Source of the DNA: Paracoccus alcaliphilus
GTDB lineage: Bacteria; Pseudomonadota; Alphaproteobacteria; Rhodobacterales; Rhodobacteraceae
DNA: 64,000 nt
Assembly (NCBI RefSeq): GCF_028553725.1
Contig: NZ_CP067124.1
Span: forward strand, 2,552,001-2,616,000
Direction of reading: 5' to 3'
Every line of letters begins with the position of its first letter. The first letter of the stretch is position 1. The translations under genes were made by a program, and so were the position numbers. The notes beneath the pieces were generated by a model, which saw only the letters and a list, made by a program, of their open reading frames with translations, was not told where the DNA came from and did not search any database. Of this stretch, positions 46,012 through 56,021 are shown in pieces.

Positions 46012-47355
46012 TCAGGCCGCCTGTTCCACCGCCGCGACGATCCCGTCCACGACCTCACGCAATGTGGTCTCATCCTCGGCTTCGGCCATGACCCGGATCA
46101 GCGGCTCGGTGCCGGATTTGCGGATCAGCACCCGGCCCGTTCCGGCCAGCCGGATCTCGGCATCGGAAATCGCCAGTTGAACCTGCGCGGCGGACAGCGG
46201 GTCCGAGCCGCTGGCATAGCGCACGTTCTTCAGCAATTGCGGCACCGGTTCGAACTGGGCGGCAAGCTGGCTGGCGGCCATGCCGCTGTCGGTCAGCGCG
46301 GCAAGGAACTGCATTGCGGCAATCAGCCCGTCGCCGGTGGTGGCGTAATCGGTCATCACGATATGGCCCGACTGCTCGCCGCCCAGATTGAAGCCCTTTT
46401 CGCGCATTCGCTCGACGACATAGCGGTCGCCCACCGCCGTCCGCTCCAGCCGCAGCCCATGCCCGCCCAGATAACGCTCCAGCCCCAGATTGGACATCAC
46501 CGTGGCCACCAGCGCGCCGCCGCGCAGCCGCCCCTGATCGGCCCACCGGCTGGCCAGCAGCGCCATGATCTGATCGCCATCGGCCAGCTGGCCCTTTTCG
46601 TCGATGATCGCCACCCGATCGGCATCGCCGTCCAGACTGATCCCCAGATCCGCGCCATGTCGCAGCACTGCCGCCGCGCAGGCCTCGGGATGGGTCGAAC
46701 CCACGCCCTCGTTGATGTTGAACCCGTCCGGCTCGACGCCCACGGGGATCACATCGGCGCCCAACTCCCACAGCACCTCAGGCGCGGCGCGATAGGCGGC
46801 GCCGTTGGCACAATCCACCACCACCTTCAGCCCGTCCAGCCGCTGACCCGCCGGGAAGGTGGTCTTGGCATATTCGACATAGCGCCCGCGCCCGTCGTCG
46901 ATCCGCTTGGCGCGACCGATATTCTGCGGCTGGGCGGGGGTGATCTCGCCGGTGACGATGCGTTCGATCTCGATCTCGGCCTCGTCCGACAGCTTGAAGC
47001 CGTCGGGGCCGAAGAACTTGATGCCGTTATCCTCGGCCGGGTTGTGGCTGGCCGAGATCATGATCCCCAGATCGGCCCGCATCGAGCGCGTCAGATAGCC
47101 CACCGCAGGCGTCGGCACCGGCCCCAGCAGCAGCACGTTCATGCCCGTAGAGGTCAGCCCCGCCGTCAGCGCGTTTTCCAGCATATAGCCCGACAGGCGC
47201 GTATCCTTGCCGATCACCACGCGATGTCCGTTGCGCCCGTCGCGCCGGAAATAGCGGCCTGCCGCCGCGCCAAGCCGCAGCGCCATCTCGGCCGTCATGG
47301 GATGGCTGTTCGCGCGGCCGCGAACGCCGTCGGTTCCAAAAAGCTTTCTGCTCAC
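46012..47355 (-). CDS. glmM: Phosphoglucosamine mutase
   Basis: 447 residues. It interconverts glucosamine-6- and -1-phosphate for UDP-GlcNAc. FGTDGVRG at the start, the phosphoserine loop ISASHNP (Ser103), metal site DGDADR, and the C-terminal [12 protein letters not shown]. Its ATG overlaps the folP stop as ATGA, giving the common folP-glmM coupling. Confidence 0.96.
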   Translation of the reverse strand: MSRKLFGTDGVRGRANSHPMTAEMALRLGAAAGRYFRRDGRNGHRVVIGKDTRLSGYMLENALTAGLTSTGMNVLLLGPVPTPAVGYLTRSMRADLGIMISASHNPAEDNGIKFFGPDGFKLSDEAEIEIERIVTGEITPAQPQNIGRAKRIDDGRGRYVEYAKTTFPAGQRLDGLKVVVDCANGAAYRAAPEVLWELGADVIPVGVEPDGFNINEGVGSTHPEACAAAVLRHGADLGISLDGDADRVAIIDEKGQLADGDQIMALLASRWADQGRLRGGALVATVMSNLGLERYLGGHGLRLERTAVGDRYVVERMREKGFNLGGEQSGHIVMTDYATTGDGLIAAMQFLAALTDSGMAASQLAAQFEPVPQLLKNVRYASGSDPLSAAQVQLAISDAEIRLAGTGRVLIRKSGTEPLIRVMAEAEDETTLREVVDGIVAAVEQAA

Positions 47356-48335
47356 TTGCCTGATCCTTCACTCAAAACCTGCCACAACCGGATCCCCTGC
47401 GTGATCTCTGCCACGTCATGCACCCGATGTATCTGTATTCCCTGCGCAATTGCCGCAAGCGTCAGCGCCAGCGTTCCCGGCCCGCGTTCGGCGGCTGTCC
47501 TCGCTCCGCCGATGGTGCCGATGAAAGCCTTGCGCGACACGCCCAGAAGAATAGCGCAACCCAGCCCATGATACAGGGAAATCCGCCGCAGGATGGCCAG
47601 ATTATGCTCAAGCGTCTTGCCAAAGCCGATTCCCGGATCGACGATGATGCGGTCGCGCGTGATCCCCGCAGCCTCGGCCCGCGCGATCCGCGCCGCCAGC
47701 GCGTCATAGACATCCAGCAGCACGTCGTCATAACGCGGATCGTCCTGCATATCCGCAGGCAACCCCTGGGCATGCATCAGGCAAACGGGTGCCGCGTGGT
47801 GGGCCACCATACCGGGCATGCCGGGGTCGAAATCAAAACCCGAGACGTCATTGACCATCCCCGCCCCGGCCTTCAGCGCGGCATCGGCAACGGCGGCCTT
47901 GCGCGTATCGGCCGAGACCGGCACCGGCCCAGCCGCCGCGATCACCGGCAGGATACGGGCGACTTCTTCGGCCGGGGGGATTTCCTGCGCGCCGGGGCGG
48001 GTGGATTCGCCGCCGATATCCAGCATCTCGGCCCCCGCCGCGATCTGGGCGGCGGCATGGGCGGCAGGATCATAGCTGCCGCCATCCGAAAAGCTGTCCG
48101 GTGTCGCGTTCACGATGCCCATGATCCGGGGACGATCCATGGACAGGCCCAGAATATCGGCCCTTGGCGCGGTCAGCGCCCGGATGACGTAATCGGGCGC
48201 GGCATCGCTCAGCTCGGGCGCGGCGCCACGGCGCAGCAGCTCGAATTGCGAAAATCCGACCGGACCGCCCGCCAGCCGCCAGCGGCCACCCGACAAAAGC
48301 GGCAGGGGACGATAATAGATTTCGGAATCCGTCAT
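47352..48335 (-). CDS. folP: Dihydropteroate synthase
   Basis: 327 residues. It joins p-aminobenzoate to the pterin pyrophosphate. The TIM-barrel begins at about residue 68 with [16 protein letters not shown], followed by [11 protein letters not shown] and [13 protein letters not shown]. The first 65 residues are an extension ([18 protein letters not shown]) seen in relatives and of unknown role. The middle gene of the folB-folP-glmM unit. Confidence 0.95.
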   Translation of the reverse strand: MTDSEIYYRPLPLLSGGRWRLAGGPVGFSQFELLRRGAAPELSDAAPDYVIRALTAPRADILGLSMDRPRIMGIVNATPDSFSDGGSYDPAAHAAAQIAAGAEMLDIGGESTRPGAQEIPPAEEVARILPVIAAAGPVPVSADTRKAAVADAALKAGAGMVNDVSGFDFDPGMPGMVAHHAAPVCLMHAQGLPADMQDDPRYDDVLLDVYDALAARIARAEAAGITRDRIIVDPGIGFGKTLEHNLAILRRISLYHGLGCAILLGVSRKAFIGTIGGARTAAERGPGTLALTLAAIAQGIQIHRVHDVAEITQGIRLWQVLSEGSGK

Positions 48336-48353
48336 GCCCGGTCCTCGAATGAT

Positions 48354-49151
48354 TTAGCCAAGGGTACGGCGGACCGGGACCGGCTGGTCCGCGGGCAGGT
48401 CCGGCATCGCCTCGTCCGCAGGCAGGGCCAGCAAAACCTCGCGCGCATCAAGGCGGCGGGCCAGCCAGAGCGCAAGGCCGAACGGATCGACCCCGGCCCC
48501 GGAATCGTCGGCAGCCAGCCGGGCAGGGGCCCAGACCACCGGATGACCGGCAAGAATTGCGTGTTCCAGCTCGGTCCGGCTTTCGGCGACTCTCAGCCCC
48601 AGATCGCCCGCCAGCGCCCATGCCGCCTGATCCAGCGCCAGCAGCGCGATGCGCCGCTGATCGCCGCCCGGGGGCAAGGGCAGGCCGGGCGCCGGGGGCA
48701 CGATCACCACCGGGCCAGCGGGCGCCGGGATCGCCGTCTTGTGCAGCAGAACCACGGCGCTGGCCCCGGAAGCGGTGGCCTCGACCCGACCCGTACTGCG
48801 GGTGATGGTGACGCCAAGCGCGAAGGGCCCCCGGTCCAGCTTTTCGACCGTGACCTGGATCCGCGCGGCGTTGGGATGGGCCAGAACCTCGGCGGCGATC
48901 TTCTCGGCCAGGGTCTCGACCAGATTGTAGCGCTGATCGGCAAGGGCGGTTTCCACGGCGCGGGTCAGCACGTCATAGGACAGGATCGCATCGACCTGAT
49001 CGCCCACGCCGCTGACCGGCTGGGACAGATCGACGCTCAGGTTGAAACGCAGCCGCTGTTGGGTGCCGCGTTCGGACTGAAAGGCGCCGATCTCGGTCGA
49101 GACGATGTAATCGCGCAGGTGGATACGGTCAGGATGCTCCATATCCGCCAT
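48354..49151 (-). CDS. folB: Dihydroneopterin aldolase with C-terminal amino-acid-kinase-like extension
   Basis: 265 residues. Residues 1-125 are FolB (DRIHLRDYIVSTEIGAFQSE, DAILSYDVL, VEKLDRGPFALGVTITR), which removes glycolaldehyde from dihydroneopterin. Residues about 135-265 are not part of any FolB I know: they have AAWALAGDLGLRV, PVVWAPARLA and FGLALWLARRLDAREVLLA, which resembles a piece of amino acid/uridylate kinase-fold proteins. The active part is normal; the added half may be remnant or regulatory. Starts the folB-folP-glmM unit. Confidence 0.85.
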   Translation of the reverse strand: MADMEHPDRIHLRDYIVSTEIGAFQSERGTQQRLRFNLSVDLSQPVSGVGDQVDAILSYDVLTRAVETALADQRYNLVETLAEKIAAEVLAHPNAARIQVTVEKLDRGPFALGVTITRSTGRVEATASGASAVVLLHKTAIPAPAGPVVIVPPAPGLPLPPGGDQRRIALLALDQAAWALAGDLGLRVAESRTELEHAILAGHPVVWAPARLAADDSGAGVDPFGLALWLARRLDAREVLLALPADEAMPDLPADQPVPVRRTLG

Positions 49152-49192
49152 TCACAGCAAATTCGCCCGACAGGCAAGGGCGAAGGGCGGCC

Positions 49193-49831
49193 TCAGTTCG
49201 AGGCGACGCGCTGGCCGGTGCGATAGAAGATATGCGCGCCGATCTGAACGGTGCGCTGGAAGCGGTGCGACCATGCCGGACGCACGGCGGGGGTGTGGAA
49301 ATAGGTCGCGCCATTGGTCAGGTTGCGCGGCGCGCCCGACAGCGCGGCCTCGGCAATCTGGCGGGCGCGCAGATAGGCGGCCTTGTTGCTGATCGCCTTG
49401 CGTCCCCCGATGGTATAGCTGAACTGCGCCGGCTGGTTGATTACCCCGCAGACGGTCGAGGGAAACTGGCGGCTGTCCACGCGGTTCAGAATCACCTCGG
49501 CCACGGCGGCCTGACCCTGCCGGCTTTCTCCGCGCGCCTCGTGGTAAACGGCCTCTGCCAGACAGTTCAGGTCATTGGCGCTGAAGCGGGGCGTATTGCG
49601 TGCAAGAAACAACTGTTCGGGTGCTGTTTTCACCTTCACAGGCTCGGAATCCGTATATAGAAGCGGTGCTGCGCGAGGCGATTCAGCAACCGTCGTCGCA
49701 CCGCCCAGCAGCTTGGAACTGGACGAGAACAGCGATCCGTTGCCCCCCGCAACGGCGCTGGTGATGGTCAGGGTCGTAAGGGTGGCAGCACAAAAACATA
49801 AACGTGCAAGCCGTGGCAGCAGCTTGGTCAT
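49193..49831 (-). CDS. SleB-type cell wall hydrolase
   Basis: 212 residues from ATG 49831 (AGGA upstream; a TTG at 49837 is in the same frame). Signal peptide to about residue 28. Hydrolase_2 domain from 83 onward: CLAEAVYHEARGESRQGQAAVAEVILNRV with the catalytic Glu, then FPSTVCGVINQPAQFSYT. It cleaves peptidoglycan in the periplasm, as in spore cortex enzymes. A 261-base stretch to the ppdK-like stop holds no gene; it contains an imperfect CGGGCC/GCCCG structure that could terminate the ppdK-like transcript. Confidence 0.9.
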   Translation of the reverse strand: MTKLLPRLARLCFCAATLTTLTITSAVAGGNGSLFSSSSKLLGGATTVAESPRAAPLLYTDSEPVKVKTAPEQLFLARNTPRFSANDLNCLAEAVYHEARGESRQGQAAVAEVILNRVDSRQFPSTVCGVINQPAQFSYTIGGRKAISNKAAYLRARQIAEAALSGAPRNLTNGATYFHTPAVRPAWSHRFQRTVQIGAHIFYRTGQRVASN

Positions 49832-50098
49832 GGTCAATCCTGTTATACCGTTTTCCTTGACGGAACTTTAAGGTCGCCGCGACAGGAAACGGGTTTGCCG
49901 CCGCAGGGCTGGAAAAATGGATAAGATTATCCGCGCCCCTGTCGCCACCGCACATCCGCGCGAGGGGGGCGAAAGCCGATTTTCATGCGAAACTGGGCAG
50001 AAACCCGCCGATAGGGAAATCGTTAACGGGCGGAAAACGGCAAAAGCCGGCCCGAATAGGTCCGTTTCGGCACTATATCAACCACTTGGAATGTCCGG

Positions 50099-52660
50099 TC
50101 ACGATTCGGTCTTGCGGGGATCCGTGGCCTTCTCGCGGGCTTCGCGGATGGCGCATTGGGCTGCTGCCAGCCGCGCGATCGGCACCCGGAAGGGCGAACA
50201 GGACACATAATCCAGCCCCGCCCGCTGGCAGAAGGCGATGGACTCGGGATTGCCGCCATGTTCCCCGCAGACCGACAGGGTAATGCCCGGATGATGGGCG
50301 CGGGCGCGTTCGGCGCCGATCAGCAGCAACTCCCCGACGCCTTCCTGATCCAGAATATGGAAGGGGTCCTCTTCATAGACCTGCTGATTGACATAGATGC
50401 TCATGAAGCGCCCGGCATCGTCGCGCGACAGGCCATAGGTCATCTGCGTCAGGTCGTTGGTGCCGAAGGACAGAAAGGCGGAATGCAGGGCGATCTCTCC
50501 GGCGCGCAGGCAGGCGCGGGGGGTTTCGACCATCACCCCCAGACGATAGGTGAATTCGGCGCGCCGTTCGTTGCGCACGGCGGCGGCGACGGCATCGATC
50601 CGGGTCTTGACCAGTTCGACCTCGCGGCGGGCGGATACCAGCGGGACCATGATCTCGGGCACGACCGGGTCGCCGTGGCGGCTGGCCTCGATGGTGGCCT
50701 CGAAAATGGCGCGGGCCTGCATGTCATAGATTTCGGGCACGGTGATGCCCAGCCGCACGCCGCGCATCCCCAGCATCGGATTGAATTCCGACAGGGCCTC
50801 GACGCGGCGGGTCACGTCCGACAGCGGCAGATCCAGCGATTCGGCCAGTTCACGCAATTCATCGCGGTCATGGGGCAGGAATTCATGCAGCGGCGGATCG
50901 AACAGGCGGATGGTGACAGGAAGGCCGGCCATGATCTGGAACAGTTCGATGAAATCCTCTCGCTGCATGGGCAGGATGCGTTGCAGCGACAGCCGCCGAT
51001 CCTCGGGCGTGTCGGCAAAGATCATCTCTCGCATGGCATGCAGGCGGCTGGCGTCAAAGAACATATGTTCGGTGCGGCACAGCCCGATGCCCTGCGCCTT
51101 GAAGCGCCGCGCGGTGCGGGCGTCCTCGGGCGAATCGGCATTGGCGCGCACGCCGATGCCACCGGCCTGATCGGCCCATTCCAGCAATTGCTCGAAACTG
51201 TCGTCCAGCGCCGGTTCCAGCATGGCGGCGGCCCCGGCCAGAACCTCGCCGGTGCTGCCGTCGATGGTGATGACCTCGCCCTCGCGAAAGCTGCGCCCGC
51301 CCGCGCGCAGAATGCGGTTACGCAGGTCGATGCTGATATCCGAGGCGCCGACGATGCAGGGCAGGCCCAGACCGCGCGCGATCACGGCGGCATGGCTGGT
51401 GGTGCCGCCGCGTCCGGTCAGCACCCCGACCGAGGCATGCATGCCGCGGATATCCTCGGGGACGGTTTCGCGGCGGACCAGCACGCAGGGCTCGTCCCGC
51501 GCGGCCGAAGCCTGCGCGGCGGCCGAGGAAAAGACGATCCTGCCTGTGGCCGCGCCGGGGCTGGCATTGATGCCGCGCGTGATCAGATCGCGCGGCGCGC
51601 GCGGATCGACCTGATGGTGCAGCAGATCGGCAAGGGCGCGCGGCTCGATCCGCATCAGCGCCTCGTCTGGGGGAATGATCCCGTCGCTGGCCAGCGCCAC
51701 GGCGATGCGGACACTGGCGCGGGCGCTGCGCTGGACGCGGGTGGCGTCGATGATCGAGATGCGGCCGTCACTGACCACGAATTCCAGCTGCATCTCTTCG
51801 CGCAGCCTTTCGCGGGCGGCGATGCCAAAGCGGATCAGATCGGCAAAGACCTCGGGGGCGGCTTCCTCCAGCGAGGGGCCGCGTTCGTCGCGGGTCAGAT
51901 ACAGCGTCTCGGCGCCGGGTCCGACGGCGCTGCCCTGCCGCTGGCCCCGAAAGCGCCCGGTCACGCGGGGCTGGCCGGTAACCGAATCGGCGAACTGGAT
52001 CGTGCCGGAACCGCACAGACCCGGCCCCATCCCCAGCGCCATTTCCTGCACCACCAGACCCAGAGGCGCATCGGCGGGCGCGCCCTTGGCCTGACGCAAA
52101 AGCCGCGCGGTCGGCCCCTCCCATGCCCGCGCCATCGAACGCAACACCTCGGCCAGTTGTCTGGCCGGGTCCTGTGGAAAGGGCTCGTCCATTTCTTCGC
52201 GAAACAGCCGCAGCGCATCGCTCAGCGCGTCGGGGCCTTCCTGCGCGAACATGTCGGGGTCAAGCCGGGCGATATTGATGGCATAGGATTGCACGAAGGA
52301 CAGATAGATCGCATCGGCATTATCCTGCCCGATGCTGCGCGACAGGCAGGCGTGGCTTGCGTCATTGATGCCGACGGTCAGCACCGTGCCGGGGCCGCCC
52401 CACTCGGTGCGCACCGCCGAGGGACGGACACTGACCAATGTTTCGCCATTGCCGAACAGGTCGCGGAACCGTTCTTTCGGGACCGGCTGGCCCTTGGCGA
52501 TATCCTGCACCGCAGCGGATGAGATCGCCACGCTGCGCGGCACCGGCAGGCCCATTCGGACCAGCCGTTGCAGGCATTTGGCCCGCCAGCCGTGCCGGTC
52601 GGTCTCGATCCGGGCGGAAGGAGTGATTTCAATCACATCTGTTATGTCGCGCATTTCCAT
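50099..52660 (-). CDS. Pyruvate phosphate dikinase-like PEP-utilising enzyme with divergent ATP domain
   Basis: 853 residues from ATG 52660; GTG 52678 or ATG 52654 are other starts. Swivelling domain with phospho-histidine TSHAAVIARG (about 424) and PEP-binding barrel with FGTNDLTQMTYGLSRDD and CGEHGGNPESI, as in PpdK. The N-terminal ATP-grasp part is changed: canonical GGKGANL and SMPGMMDT-type segments are replaced by GWRAKCLQRL and EWGGPGTVLTVGIND. It may be a PpdK paralogue with altered phosphate donor. It is preceded by the cyclophilin genes on the same strand, with a terminator between. Confidence 0.8.
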   Translation of the reverse strand: MEMRDITDVIEITPSARIETDRHGWRAKCLQRLVRMGLPVPRSVAISSAAVQDIAKGQPVPKERFRDLFGNGETLVSVRPSAVRTEWGGPGTVLTVGINDASHACLSRSIGQDNADAIYLSFVQSYAINIARLDPDMFAQEGPDALSDALRLFREEMDEPFPQDPARQLAEVLRSMARAWEGPTARLLRQAKGAPADAPLGLVVQEMALGMGPGLCGSGTIQFADSVTGQPRVTGRFRGQRQGSAVGPGAETLYLTRDERGPSLEEAAPEVFADLIRFGIAARERLREEMQLEFVVSDGRISIIDATRVQRSARASVRIAVALASDGIIPPDEALMRIEPRALADLLHHQVDPRAPRDLITRGINASPGAATGRIVFSSAAAQASAARDEPCVLVRRETVPEDIRGMHASVGVLTGRGGTTSHAAVIARGLGLPCIVGASDISIDLRNRILRAGGRSFREGEVITIDGSTGEVLAGAAAMLEPALDDSFEQLLEWADQAGGIGVRANADSPEDARTARRFKAQGIGLCRTEHMFFDASRLHAMREMIFADTPEDRRLSLQRILPMQREDFIELFQIMAGLPVTIRLFDPPLHEFLPHDRDELRELAESLDLPLSDVTRRVEALSEFNPMLGMRGVRLGITVPEIYDMQARAIFEATIEASRHGDPVVPEIMVPLVSARREVELVKTRIDAVAAAVRNERRAEFTYRLGVMVETPRACLRAGEIALHSAFLSFGTNDLTQMTYGLSRDDAGRFMSIYVNQQVYEEDPFHILDQEGVGELLLIGAERARAHHPGITLSVCGEHGGNPESIAFCQRAGLDYVSCSPFRVPIARLAAAQCAIREAREKATDPRKTES

Positions 52661-52699
52661 GACGGCACAGATAGGCACCTGTCTTCGCCGCCCGCAAGT

Positions 52700-52724
52700 A
52701 AAAAGGGGACCCGAAGGCCCCCTT
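52700..52724 (-). terminator. Terminator of the cyclophilin pair
   Basis: Minus strand: AAGGGGGCC (to 52716), UUCG loop, GGTCCCC (52711-52705), then five T (52704-52700), with one A-C mismatch in the stem. It lies just after the secreted cyclophilin stop and upstream of the ppdK-like gene. Confidence 0.75.
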
Positions 52725-52750
52725 GTCGCGACGTTGTTCTGCGCCGCCGC

Positions 52751-53347
52751 TTATTCGACGATGGTTACCGTCGCCATATAGTCGGGCTCGTCCACCTTGC
52801 CATTAGCCGCCGGGTCGCCCTTGGTGATGGATTGCAGCACGTCCCAGCCGTCGATCAGCTGACCCACGACGGTATATTGCCCGTCAAGGAAGGTCGCCGG
52901 GGCCAGGTCGATGAAGAACTGGCTGTTGGCGCTGTTGGGGTCCTGCGCGCGGGCCATGCCCACGGTTCCGGCCTGAAAGCTGATATCGCCGAACTCGGCA
53001 TCCAGATCCGGCAGGTCCGAGCCGCCGGTGCCCGCCATCGAGATGTCGCCATCCTGCTTGCCGTGCTGCACATCGCCGGTCTGCGCCATAAAGCCTTCGA
53101 TCACGCGGTGAAAGACGACTCCGTCATAGGCACCCGATTGCGCCAGTTCGACCAGACGCGCGACATGGTTGGGCGCGGTCTCTTGCAGCAGGTCCAGCGT
53201 GATGGTGCCCTTGGCGGTGCCATCGGCGGCGGCAACCTCGATCACCATGTTGGGGCCGGGGCCATCCTCGTTCTGGGGCGCCTCCTGAGCCAGCGCGGCA
53301 CCGGCCATCACAGCAAGAATCGCGGGGGGCAGGATCAGCTTACGCAT
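52751..53347 (-). CDS. Periplasmic peptidyl-prolyl cis-trans isomerase (cyclophilin)
   Basis: 198 residues. Signal peptide (1-20, MAGAALA before QEAPQ). Cyclophilin domain with FHRVIEGFMAQTGD, SQFFIDLA and GQYTVVGQLIDG. The catalytic Arg, Phe and Gln are kept. Its start overlaps the stop of the cytoplasmic copy by 8 bases. Confidence 0.93.
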   Translation of the reverse strand: MRKLILPPAILAVMAGAALAQEAPQNEDGPGPNMVIEVAAADGTAKGTITLDLLQETAPNHVARLVELAQSGAYDGVVFHRVIEGFMAQTGDVQHGKQDGDISMAGTGGSDLPDLDAEFGDISFQAGTVGMARAQDPNSANSQFFIDLAPATFLDGQYTVVGQLIDGWDVLQSITKGDPAANGKVDEPDYMATVTIVE

Positions 53348-53846
53348 CGGCAGCCACCTTGACCGAGATCATCCGGTCGGGTTGCGCGGGTGGCTCGCCC
53401 CGAGCGATGGCATCCACATGTTCCATCCCCGAAACGACCCGGCCATAGACCGTATATTGACCGTTCAGGAAATGGTTGTCCTTGAAATTGATGAAGAACT
53501 GGCTGTTGGCGCTGTTGGGATTGGCCGAACGCGCAGCCCCCAGCGTGCCACGGTCATGCGGCAGCTTGGAAAATTCCGCCGGCAGATCGGGCAGGTCGGA
53601 ACCGCCGGTGCCTGCACGGCCCGGATTCCAGCCATTCTCCATATTGGCATGCTGCACGTCGCCGGTCTGCGCCATGAAGCCCTCGATCACGCGATGGAAG
53701 GCGACATTGTCATAGGCGCCTGCGCGGGCCAGTTCCTTCATGCGCTTGGCATGTTCGGGCGCGACATCGGGCAGCAGCTCGACGACGACAGGACCGTCTT
53801 TCAGCTCGATGATGACGGTATTCTCTGGATCCTTGATATCGGCCAT
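53340..53846 (-). CDS. Cytoplasmic peptidyl-prolyl cis-trans isomerase (cyclophilin)
   Basis: 168 residues from ATG 53846 (AAAGGAGG); the longer frame to 53942 is not used. No signal peptide. FHRVIEGFMAQTGDVQ, GGSDLPDLPAEF and FFINFKDN, all PpiB-like. A tandem pair with the periplasmic form downstream, typical for this family. Confidence 0.93.
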   Translation of the reverse strand: MADIKDPENTVIIELKDGPVVVELLPDVAPEHAKRMKELARAGAYDNVAFHRVIEGFMAQTGDVQHANMENGWNPGRAGTGGSDLPDLPAEFSKLPHDRGTLGAARSANPNSANSQFFINFKDNHFLNGQYTVYGRVVSGMEHVDAIARGEPPAQPDRMISVKVAADA

Positions 53847-54018
53847 CCGGCCCTCCTTTGCCAGTGTCACTGCCAGACTTATTGACTTGCGGGCCGAAGG
53901 GCAACGCGGTTGCGCCTCACGCGCGGATAACGACCACGTCATACCTTAGCGAGAGTTGACGCGCTGCCAATCATGCGGGACAAGCCGCCAGACGCCTCAC
54001 AGCCCGAAAGGACGCGAC

Positions 54019-55221
54019 ATGGCCGCATTCAAGACGATCGATGATATGGAACTGGACGGGAAGGCCGTGCTGACCCGTGTTGACGTGAACGTCCCGGTCG
54101 AGAATGGCAGGGTGACCGACACCACGCGGATCGAAAAGATCGTACCCACCGTCAAGGATATTCAGGCCAAGGGCGGCATTCCCGTCCTGCTGGCCCATTT
54201 CGATCGTCCCAAGGGCCAGCGTGTGGACAGCATGAGCCTGAAGGTGGTGCTGCCCGCACTGGAGGCGGCGCTGGGACAGAAGGTGGCCTTCGCCGATGAT
54301 TGCATCGGCGGCCCGGCCAAGCGGGTCGTTGCCGACCTGAAACCGGGCGATGTGGCACTGCTGGAAAACACCCGCTTTCACGAGGGCGAGGAAAAGAACG
54401 ACGCGACCTTTGCCGCCTCGCTGGCCGCGCTTGGCGGGGCCTATATCAATGACGCCTTCTCGGCTGCGCATCGCGCCCATGCCTCGACCGAGGGGCTGGC
54501 GCGGCTGCTGCCCGCAGGCGCCGGACGGCTGATGGAGGCCGAACTGAAGGCGCTGGACGCCGCCCTTGGCAATCCGCAACGCCCGGTCATGGCGGTGGTC
54601 GGCGGGGCCAAGGTCTCGACCAAGCTGGACCTGCTGATGAACCTGATCGACCGGGTGGATCATCTGGTGATCGGCGGCGGCATGGCCAACACCTTCCTTG
54701 TCGCGCAAGGGGTCGAGGTCGGCAAATCGCTGGCCGAGCGTGAGATGGCCGATACCGCCCGCGCGATTCTGGAGAAGGCCTCGAACGGGGGCTGCACCAT
54801 CCACCTGCCGGTCGATATCGTGGTGGCGCGAGAGTTCAAGGCCGGGGCCGACAGCGAAACCCTGCCGGTCGATCAATGCCCCGCAGATGCGATGATCCTG
54901 GATGCCGGTCCGGCGACCGTCGAATCGCTGCGTGCGGCCATGACCACCTGCCGCACATTGATCTGGAACGGCCCGCTTGGCGCCTTCGAGATCGAACCCT
55001 TCGACCGCGCCACCAACGCCGCCGCACAGGCTGCGGCAGAGCTGACGCGCGAAGGCAAGCTGACCTCGGTTGCAGGTGGTGGCGATACGGTTGCGGCGCT
55101 GAACAAGGCGGGCGTGGCGGACAGCTTTACCTTCATCTCGACCGCGGGCGGGGCCTTCCTTGAATGGATGGAAGGCAAGGAACTGCCCGGCGTGGCGGCG
55201 CTGGAAGCCTCGGCACGCTGA
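54019..55221 (+). CDS. pgk: Phosphoglycerate kinase
   Basis: 400 residues from ATG 54019 (AAAGGA upstream). Substrate site TRVDVNVP and [12 protein letters not shown], and the ATP site [13 protein letters not shown] with GGGDTVAAL. One oddity is FDRPKG where the family has FGRPKG/LGRPKG beside the 3-phosphoglycerate arginine. The gene stands apart from gap in this window, near fba and tpiA. Confidence 0.95.
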   Translation: MAAFKTIDDMELDGKAVLTRVDVNVPVENGRVTDTTRIEKIVPTVKDIQAKGGIPVLLAHFDRPKGQRVDSMSLKVVLPALEAALGQKVAFADDCIGGPAKRVVADLKPGDVALLENTRFHEGEEKNDATFAASLAALGGAYINDAFSAAHRAHASTEGLARLLPAGAGRLMEAELKALDAALGNPQRPVMAVVGGAKVSTKLDLLMNLIDRVDHLVIGGGMANTFLVAQGVEVGKSLAEREMADTARAILEKASNGGCTIHLPVDIVVAREFKAGADSETLPVDQCPADAMILDAGPATVESLRAAMTTCRTLIWNGPLGAFEIEPFDRATNAAAQAAAELTREGKLTSVAGGGDTVAALNKAGVADSFTFISTAGGAFLEWMEGKELPGVAALEASAR

Positions 55222-55246
55222 GAGGCGCCTTGTCCGATAATGTGAA

Positions 55247-55273
55247 AAAAGGGGCGCCGAGGGCGTCCCTTTT
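55247..55273 (+). terminator. Terminator of pgk
   Basis: AAAAGGGGCGCC (55247-55258) pairs with GGCGTCCCTTTT (55262-55273) through one G-T pair around a 3-base loop, ending in TTTT. Confidence 0.8.
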
Positions 55274-55288
55274 ATATTGTGCCGCGAT

Positions 55289-55783
55289 CTATGCGCCTTG
55301 TTCCGTGTCGGCAGGCGGCGTGTCGGCGGCTTGTTCAGGCGAGATCATCGCAGGTTCGCTCCGATCCGGCGCGGGCTGTGATTCCGCCGCCGCTGGCTTT
55401 GGCGCAGTCACCACGCGCAGCGCATCGTCCTGTGACGCATCGGGGCCAAGGGGCGGGGCGGCCCCATTACGCGCGCCGGGTTCCGCCGGACGGGCTTCGG
55501 CGGGCTTCGGTTCTTCGGTCTGCGCCTTTTCCGTGCGCCGGATCAGACTAGCCTCGCGATAGCTGGCCAGCTTTTCCTGCCATGACCGCATTTCGGTATC
55601 GTCCCACAGCTGTTCGGTGGCATCGACCGGAAAGGGCCAGTTGCGGAAATAAAAGGCGATGTTCTGCGCGGCGGGGGCCAGCGAAAATGCCCGCGCGCCG
55701 TTGCCTTCGGCATTCGAGGTTCCGATTGCGCTGCTGCCCGCGGCTGACAGCGAATAGGGCATGAGGGCGGTGTTCATCTCCAT
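55289..55783 (-). CDS. Conserved hypothetical protein, Pro/Ala-rich
   Basis: About 164 residues if it starts at ATG 55783; ATG 55777 is close and the ribosome site is weak. An N-terminal part with IAFYFRNWPFPVDATEQLWDD and LASYREASLIRR looks folded and may be an interaction domain; the rest is low-complexity (KPAEARPAEPGARNG, PADTEQGA). No family recognised. It lies convergent to pgk and divergent from fba. The frame is open further upstream into the promoter region but probably not coding. Confidence 0.55.
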   Translation of the reverse strand: MEMNTALMPYSLSAAGSSAIGTSNAEGNGARAFSLAPAAQNIAFYFRNWPFPVDATEQLWDDTEMRSWQEKLASYREASLIRRTEKAQTEEPKPAEARPAEPGARNGAAPPLGPDASQDDALRVVTAPKPAAAESQPAPDRSEPAMISPEQAADTPPADTEQGA

Positions 55784-56021
55784 CTGCAAGCGCCTGTCTT
55801 GTTCGTTCCTGTAAGAGTGGTTCACTGTCAGATTGGCATGAAAATGCCCCGGCCTCGACTCCGTAATCCCTTGCATTTTAGACAGTTGTGCCGCCATTCC
55901 GACGCGTCGCGGCGCGGATTTGCCGATCGCGGCGGCGCGGGCGGGCTTGTTAGCGTCAACAACATTGCCACCCCCCTTTCGTATGATATGCACCGGCCAT
56001 CACGAAAGGAGATCCATTCCA

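Noticed and set aside
49840..50098. Gene or CtrA box in the stretch between the SleB and PpdK-like genes
   Set aside because: Only a single GTTAAC occurs, without the second TTAA half-site, and no frame with a ribosome site.
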